From Prochlorococcus sp. AG-409-J03 (lineage in GTDB: Bacteria > Cyanobacteriota > Cyanobacteriia > PCC-6307 > Cyanobiaceae): DNA of 37,641 nucleotides. The stretch is taken from assembly GCA_003215695.1 (NCBI GenBank), contig QCJZ01000006.1:1-37641 (forward strand). The letters run 5' to 3'. Shown in pieces: positions 33,436 to 37,641 of the stretch (position 1 is its first letter; the number at the start of each line of letters is the position of its first letter). The notes under the pieces were generated by a model. The model was not told the origin of the DNA. It made no database searches and was given only the letters and a program-made list of their open reading frames with translations. The position numbers and the translations under genes are program-made.

Positions 33436-33597
33436 TATTTTGTCCTTTTAAGCAAAAAACTTACATGAATCAGTAACTTGAAAATCATGAAATTACGTTC
33501 TCTGCAAAAGTTCGTTATACCTTTTGAATTTTTACATCCGGACGACTGTTGAAATTAGATTATGAGTCAAGGTTGAAACATTTCTATTCGAGGAGGG

Positions 33598-35865
33598 TTA
33601 ATTCTTGTTTGATTTATGCTTGAGAATGAGAACACTAAGAGGCGGGAGGCATAGATCTATAGAATTTTCATAGCCGTGTATGTTGTATGAGTTTGTTGAT
33701 TTGCCTCCCATATTACCTAAATTTGATCCTCCATATTGACTTGCATCTGTATTAAAAATCTCTTCATAGAAACCTCCAATTGGGACACCTATTCTGTAAT
33801 TTGAGTGGTTTTGAGGGGTAAAGTTTGCGACTATTACTAACCATTCGCCATCAACTCTCTCTCTTCTCATAAAACTAATTACTGAATTTTTATTGTCATC
33901 GCAATCAATCCATTGGAAGCCATATTCGTCAAAATCATTCCTCCACAAGGCAGGTTCTTTTTTGTATAAAGTATTCAAATCATCAACTAATTTTTGGATA
34001 CCTTTGTGTGGTTCATAGTTTAAAAGATCCCATTGCAAATCGTCCCAAACATTCCATTCTTGTCGCTGCCCAAATTCCATTCCCATAAATATTGTTTTTT
34101 TACCTGGATGTGTCCACATATAGGCTAGTAAGGCTCTTGTATTAGCATACTTTTGCCAGTCATCACCTGGCATCTTATGGAGGAGATTACTTTTCCCATG
34201 AACAACTTCATCGTGGCTTAGAGCAAGCATAAAGTTTTCGGTAAAGTTGTAACAAATGGAGAAAGTAATGTTGTTTTGATTGAATTGTCTAAACCATGGA
34301 TCAATTTCAAAATAATCGAGCATATCGTGCATCCAACCCATGTTCCACTTGAGATTAAAACCGAGTCCGTTAATGTCAGTTGGTTTCGTTACACCAGCCC
34401 ATGTAGTTGATTCTTCGGCAATAGAAAGTGAACCGGGGAAATGTTGAAAAAGAACGTGATTAGCTTGTTGTAGAAATCTAACTGCTTCATAATTCTCATT
34501 CCCTCCATCTTCATTGGGTATCCATTCACCCTCTGGACGAAGATAGTCTTTGTAAAGCATTGATGCAACAGCATCAACACGTATTCCATCTATATGAAAT
34601 TGATCAAACCAAAAAATTAGATTTGCAACTAGAAAATTACGAACTTCATTGCGGCTGTAGTTGAAAATTAAGGTTCCCCATTCTTTGTGCTCTCCAATTC
34701 TGGGATCTGAATGCTCGTATAGATGGCTGCCATCAAAATAAGCAAGACCATGCTGATCTTTAGGGAAGTGGCCTGGGACCCAATCGAGAATGATCCCTAT
34801 GCCCTCTTTGTGGCATGCATCAACGAAGGCACGAAACTCATCTGGTGATCCATATCTACTTGTTGGCGCATACCAACCAGTAACTTGATAACCCCATGAG
34901 CCGTCAAAAGGGTGTTCTGAAATTGGCATGAGCTCGATATGAGTGAAGCCTCTTTCTTTGACATAGGGAATGACTTTGTTAGCCAACTCTTTATATGTAA
35001 GCAACCTTGTGCCAGGCTTCATGTCTGCAGCTGGTACGGGAGTTCTGTGTTCTCCATTTGAGTTGATAAATGGATCGTCTGTGGAAGCATGCATCCAGCT
35101 TCCTAAATGCATCTCGTAAACTGATATCGGTTGTTCTAGAGGATTTCTATTGTCACGCTGGGATATCCAAGACTGATCATTCCATTGATAAGAATCAATT
35201 CTGGAGATGACTGAGCTTTTCGCAGGTCTTACTTCATGTTGAAAACCATAAGGATCGGCTTTCTCGTAACAATGACCTTTGTCACTTCTGATTTCATATT
35301 TATATAAATCACCCTCACTTAGACCTGGTATAAATAGCTCCCATATTCCTCCTAGACGTTTTTGCATGGGATGATGTCGTCCATCCCATGAATTGAGATC
35401 ACCAATAACCGAGACGCTTTTGGCATTAGGCGCCCATAAGCAAAACATTACTCCTTGCTTTTTGTCTATTTCAGTGAGGTGGGCACCCATCTTTCTCCAG
35501 ATGTGATGGTGATTTCCCTCCGCGAAAAGATGTCTATCAATTTCACCCATCCACTCATTTCGGAAGCTCCAGGGATCATGTTGAATATGTTCAATTCCGC
35601 CTCTAGTTACTTTTATTTGATAATCAGTACCAGGATCTTTTTCTAAAACTCCTTCAAATATCCATTCATGGTTCGGATTTTGTAGCTTAATCTTCCTTTC
35701 TTGTATTATCAATTCAACTGAATTTGCTTCAGGCATCCATATTCGAATTATCCATTTATCTTTAAAAGGTTGGGGACCAAGAATAGAAAATGGACTTTCA
35801 TGTTTGCATTCAGCGAGTCTTTGACCGTCCTCTCTCAAAGAATCTAGAAGAATTGAGACGGTCAT
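33598..35865 (-). CDS. glgB: 1,4-alpha-glucan branching enzyme
   Basis: A 755-residue GH13 branching enzyme that introduces alpha-1,6 branches into glycogen. Two N-terminal CBM48/early-set domains are visible ([42 protein letters not shown]). The catalytic barrel has [20 protein letters not shown] with nucleophile D431, SIAEESTTW with acid/base E484, and [14 protein letters not shown]. The 53-residue spacing between D and E equals that in E. coli GlgB. The C-terminal beta domain ends [12 protein letters not shown]. Length is normal. It lies between hemE and the CocE-like gene on the same strand, with separate spacers, so probably its own unit. In picocyanobacteria this fits glycogen storage over the day-night cycle. 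Confidence 0.96.
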   Translation of the reverse strand: MTVSILLDSLREDGQRLAECKHESPFSILGPQPFKDKWIIRIWMPEANSVELIIQERKIKLQNPNHEWIFEGVLEKDPGTDYQIKVTRGGIEHIQHDPWSFRNEWMGEIDRHLFAEGNHHHIWRKMGAHLTEIDKKQGVMFCLWAPNAKSVSVIGDLNSWDGRHHPMQKRLGGIWELFIPGLSEGDLYKYEIRSDKGHCYEKADPYGFQHEVRPAKSSVISRIDSYQWNDQSWISQRDNRNPLEQPISVYEMHLGSWMHASTDDPFINSNGEHRTPVPAADMKPGTRLLTYKELANKVIPYVKERGFTHIELMPISEHPFDGSWGYQVTGWYAPTSRYGSPDEFRAFVDACHKEGIGIILDWVPGHFPKDQHGLAYFDGSHLYEHSDPRIGEHKEWGTLIFNYSRNEVRNFLVANLIFWFDQFHIDGIRVDAVASMLYKDYLRPEGEWIPNEDGGNENYEAVRFLQQANHVLFQHFPGSLSIAEESTTWAGVTKPTDINGLGFNLKWNMGWMHDMLDYFEIDPWFRQFNQNNITFSICYNFTENFMLALSHDEVVHGKSNLLHKMPGDDWQKYANTRALLAYMWTHPGKKTIFMGMEFGQRQEWNVWDDLQWDLLNYEPHKGIQKLVDDLNTLYKKEPALWRNDFDEYGFQWIDCDDNKNSVISFMRRERVDGEWLVIVANFTPQNHSNYRIGVPIGGFYEEIFNTDASQYGGSNLGNMGGKSTNSYNIHGYENSIDLCLPPLSVLILKHKSNKN

Positions 35866-35921
35866 GACTTATCGCATAAATAGCAAGCCAGCATAATGCT
35901 ATGCAAGCAAATATTGAACCC

Positions 35922-37499
35922 CTAGGAGGAAATAAGTGATTCAAATTTAAGTTTTGAATTTGAAAGGAGTAGCGTAATTGTAGTCACGAGGCAGTGAGGG
36001 CTGGGGCCCTCGCATAAATATTCACTCTGTCCTGGATTTATTCCAATTGCTGGCCATCCAGATCCTGAGAGAGAAATTCTTAGACGATCTCCTTTCTTAA
36101 AGGAGGCTAGAATTGGTTGAAGTTTGATTTGTCTTGCGCTTTTTTTACCTTTATCACAATTTTTAATTCTGAGTACGCCAGTCGAAAGTTGATTAACAGT
36201 GCTTTCAACCTCACTGGGAATTATTGATAATGCAACAAAAAGATCAAAACTTTCCCTGTCACACTTGGTTTCTAATAAAAGAGTTGGGATACCCTCCAGC
36301 CTTAGACTCTTTAAAATTGGTTCTGATGTAAATATTGCTACATCAGGGCGAATATCAATTTTATATCTGTTTGCTTCACCAGGAGTATCACTGAGATGCC
36401 CACCAACTGATGGTACGGGCCTCCATGGATCATGAACTAAATTAACCTCACCATTTTCTTCTAAATCACAGTTAGGGATCAAGCATCCTTCTGAATGATT
36501 TATAGAGGCCAAGCCTTCGCTACGAAGATTCCATATGGGAGTCTGAGTGTTAACCGATAGTTCCCAACTTTTCGTGGTTAGATTCCAAAGATTGATTCTA
36601 GGGAAAAGAATTTCTTTGTTTTTCCTTTTTAAATGATAATCAAAAAAATTTAACTGGGTGCGTTGTACAGTTTCCCACCATTGAAGGTGAGTAGCAGGTC
36701 CGATAAATAAATCAGGATTTCCCCCTGCCTTTTTTGCTTTTTCATAAATATTTAAAATTCCTTTCAAATGAGGATCCCACCAACCCCCAATTAGAAGCAA
36801 TGGTTTTTTTAACCAAATATTTAATGGCTCGTGAGTTTCCCATTGAGCATTATTTTTGGAAGAAAGATTGAGCCATTTATAAGCCATCCCTTCTGGGTCA
36901 TGCTTTTTAAGTAATTCATAACCGTTGAATAAGTATTTTTTTGATTCAAGGCTTTCACGGATTTCATGCCAAGCTGTCCAATCCTTACCTCTTTGTGCCT
37001 TTTGGGCAGCTAATTGCAAACCCCATCCTATTCCAATATGCCACCAAAAGGCTCCTCCTTCACAACTCCAATGTTCCTCCTCTGAAATACCTGTCATCGC
37101 AGGAATCATGCAATCAGGTGGAGGAGTACCTTCTTCTGCAATGAGTTGTGTTAATCCTTGATATGAAAAACCGTATGTGCCTAGCATTCCATTGGATTCA
37201 GGTAAGGTTCGAACCCAATCATGAGTTTGACTCGTATCTGCAGCCTCTTGGCTAAAACCAGAGAATTCCCCTTCTGACCCGCCTTGTCCTCGCACATCCT
37301 GTATTACGACTAGATAGCCATTACTCGCCCACCAAGAGGGATGAGCGTATGTAACTGTAGAAGCAATTTCTCTACTATATGGCTGTCGCATTAGTAAGAC
37401 AGGCCATGGCCCATCCCCCTGAGGTAACCAGATTCGGGATTTAAGTAATGTTCCATCTTTAAGTTGTAAGTCTTCGTCTCTAAATTTTATTGAATTCAT
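35922..37499 (-). CDS. CocE/NonD-type alpha/beta hydrolase (peptidase S15-like)
   Basis: A 525-residue hydrolase. The N-terminal part, LQLKDGTLLKSRIWLPQGDGPWPVLLMRQPY in pieces, is the S15/CocE start. VVIQDVRGQGGSEGEFSGF contains the oxyanion region, and the nucleophile S112 lies in GTYGFSYQG (G-x-S-Y-x-G). LLLIGGWWDPHLKGILNIYEKA and FIGPATHLQWWETVQ carry the Asp and His of the triad, and a jelly-roll C-terminal domain begins near residue 330. Family members are X-prolyl dipeptidyl peptidases or acyl hydrolases such as cocaine esterase; the natural substrate is unknown here. ATG at 37499. It is upstream of glgB on the same strand with a 56-base spacer. Confidence 0.88.
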   Translation of the reverse strand: MNSIKFRDEDLQLKDGTLLKSRIWLPQGDGPWPVLLMRQPYSREIASTVTYAHPSWWASNGYLVVIQDVRGQGGSEGEFSGFSQEAADTSQTHDWVRTLPESNGMLGTYGFSYQGLTQLIAEEGTPPPDCMIPAMTGISEEEHWSCEGGAFWWHIGIGWGLQLAAQKAQRGKDWTAWHEIRESLESKKYLFNGYELLKKHDPEGMAYKWLNLSSKNNAQWETHEPLNIWLKKPLLLIGGWWDPHLKGILNIYEKAKKAGGNPDLFIGPATHLQWWETVQRTQLNFFDYHLKRKNKEILFPRINLWNLTTKSWELSVNTQTPIWNLRSEGLASINHSEGCLIPNCDLEENGEVNLVHDPWRPVPSVGGHLSDTPGEANRYKIDIRPDVAIFTSEPILKSLRLEGIPTLLLETKCDRESFDLFVALSIIPSEVESTVNQLSTGVLRIKNCDKGKKSARQIKLQPILASFKKGDRLRISLSGSGWPAIGINPGQSEYLCEGPSPHCLVTTITLLLSNSKLKFESLISS

Positions 37500-37507
37500 T
37501 AGTTACT

Positions 37508-37641
37508 TTAAAAAGTCTCTGGGCAATAAAGACCTCTTACGTACATCGAGAGGATCTCAGCATCAACTTCGCTTATATTATTTTTAATTGAGATTTTTTG
37601 TATTGACTTAGGTGAACCAGCTGAAACCTTTTTTTTATTTA
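37508..37641 (-). CDS. C-terminal end of a gene cut by the right edge
   Basis: A leftward frame is open from the window end to a TAA at 37510-37508, giving about 44 residues: KKKVSAGSPKSIQKISIKN, then NISEVDAEILSMYVRGLYC and PETF. The composition is protein-like (a basic linker, then an amphipathic helix EVDAEILSMYVRGLY). The stop is 8 bases from the hydrolase ATG, so the two may form one unit. I cannot name the family from this piece. Confidence 0.6.
   Translation of the reverse strand, partial: NKKKVSAGSPKSIQKISIKNNISEVDAEILSMYVRGLYCPETF

Overview
The window looks like chromosomal DNA from a marine picocyanobacterium, most likely Prochlorococcus. It is AT-rich and gene-dense, with short spacers. 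It carries a cyanobacterial alpha-carboxysome locus with form IA Rubisco, together with ndhL, a petE plastocyanin, a c6-type cytochrome, glgB and an intron-less tRNA-Leu(UAA). Synteny recalled from Prochlorococcus (csoS1D and rdgB before csoS1-rbcL-rbcS-csoS2; ndhL, a DUF3007 protein and trpA together) fits. I cannot assign a strain from sequence alone. I see no insertion sequence, prophage, CRISPR array or other sign of recent transfer.

Region 1 (1-9.9 kb) is the carboxysome locus. A gene cut by the left edge reads leftward and shares a spacer with csoS1D. csoS1D (tandem-BMC shell protein) runs into rdgB on the other strand, stop codon against stop codon. A 357-base control region precedes the main series: csoS1, rbcL, rbcS, csoS2, csoSCA, csoS4A, csoS4B, csoS1E and an acRAF-like pterin dehydratase homolog. 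Together these encode the enzyme, scaffold, carbonic anhydrase, hexameric, pentameric and trimeric shell parts, and a Rubisco assembly factor. The three spacers around rbcL and rbcS each hold an inverted repeat, the best a perfect 26-base palindrome.

Region 2 (9.9-18.6 kb) holds leftward genes for a small cyanobacterial protein, RidA and a glyoxalase II-like hydrolase; a rightward hisG / ABC exporter / GNAT acetyltransferase group; an overlapping leftward pair of glycosyltransferases of the arsenosugar-associated type; rightward dnaA; and a leftward GST-like protein.

Region 3 (18.6-24.4 kb) holds glutathione reductase, a Ca2+/Na+ antiporter-like protein, dihydroorotase, tRNA-Leu, ndhL, a DUF3007-like membrane protein, trpA and a YciI-like protein.

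Region 4 (24.3-30.6 kb) has a tight leftward four-gene unit (group 2 sigma factor, DUF1232 protein, unknown small protein, c-type cytochrome), a 456-base AT-rich gap, hisIE, a QueD/PTPS-like protein and clpB.

Region 5 (30.6-37.6 kb) is all leftward: plastocyanin with a clear intrinsic terminator, an SDR protein overlapping hemE by 4 bases, glgB, a CocE-type hydrolase and the 3' end of one more gene.

Most of the content is recognisable core cyanobacterial metabolism. I do not find a convincing new multi-gene system. The points most worth a second look are the hairpins around rbcL/rbcS, the repeat before csoS1, the csoS1E tail, the cysteine-free CsoS2 middle repeat, the sigma-factor operon and the QueD-like protein with an altered zinc motif.
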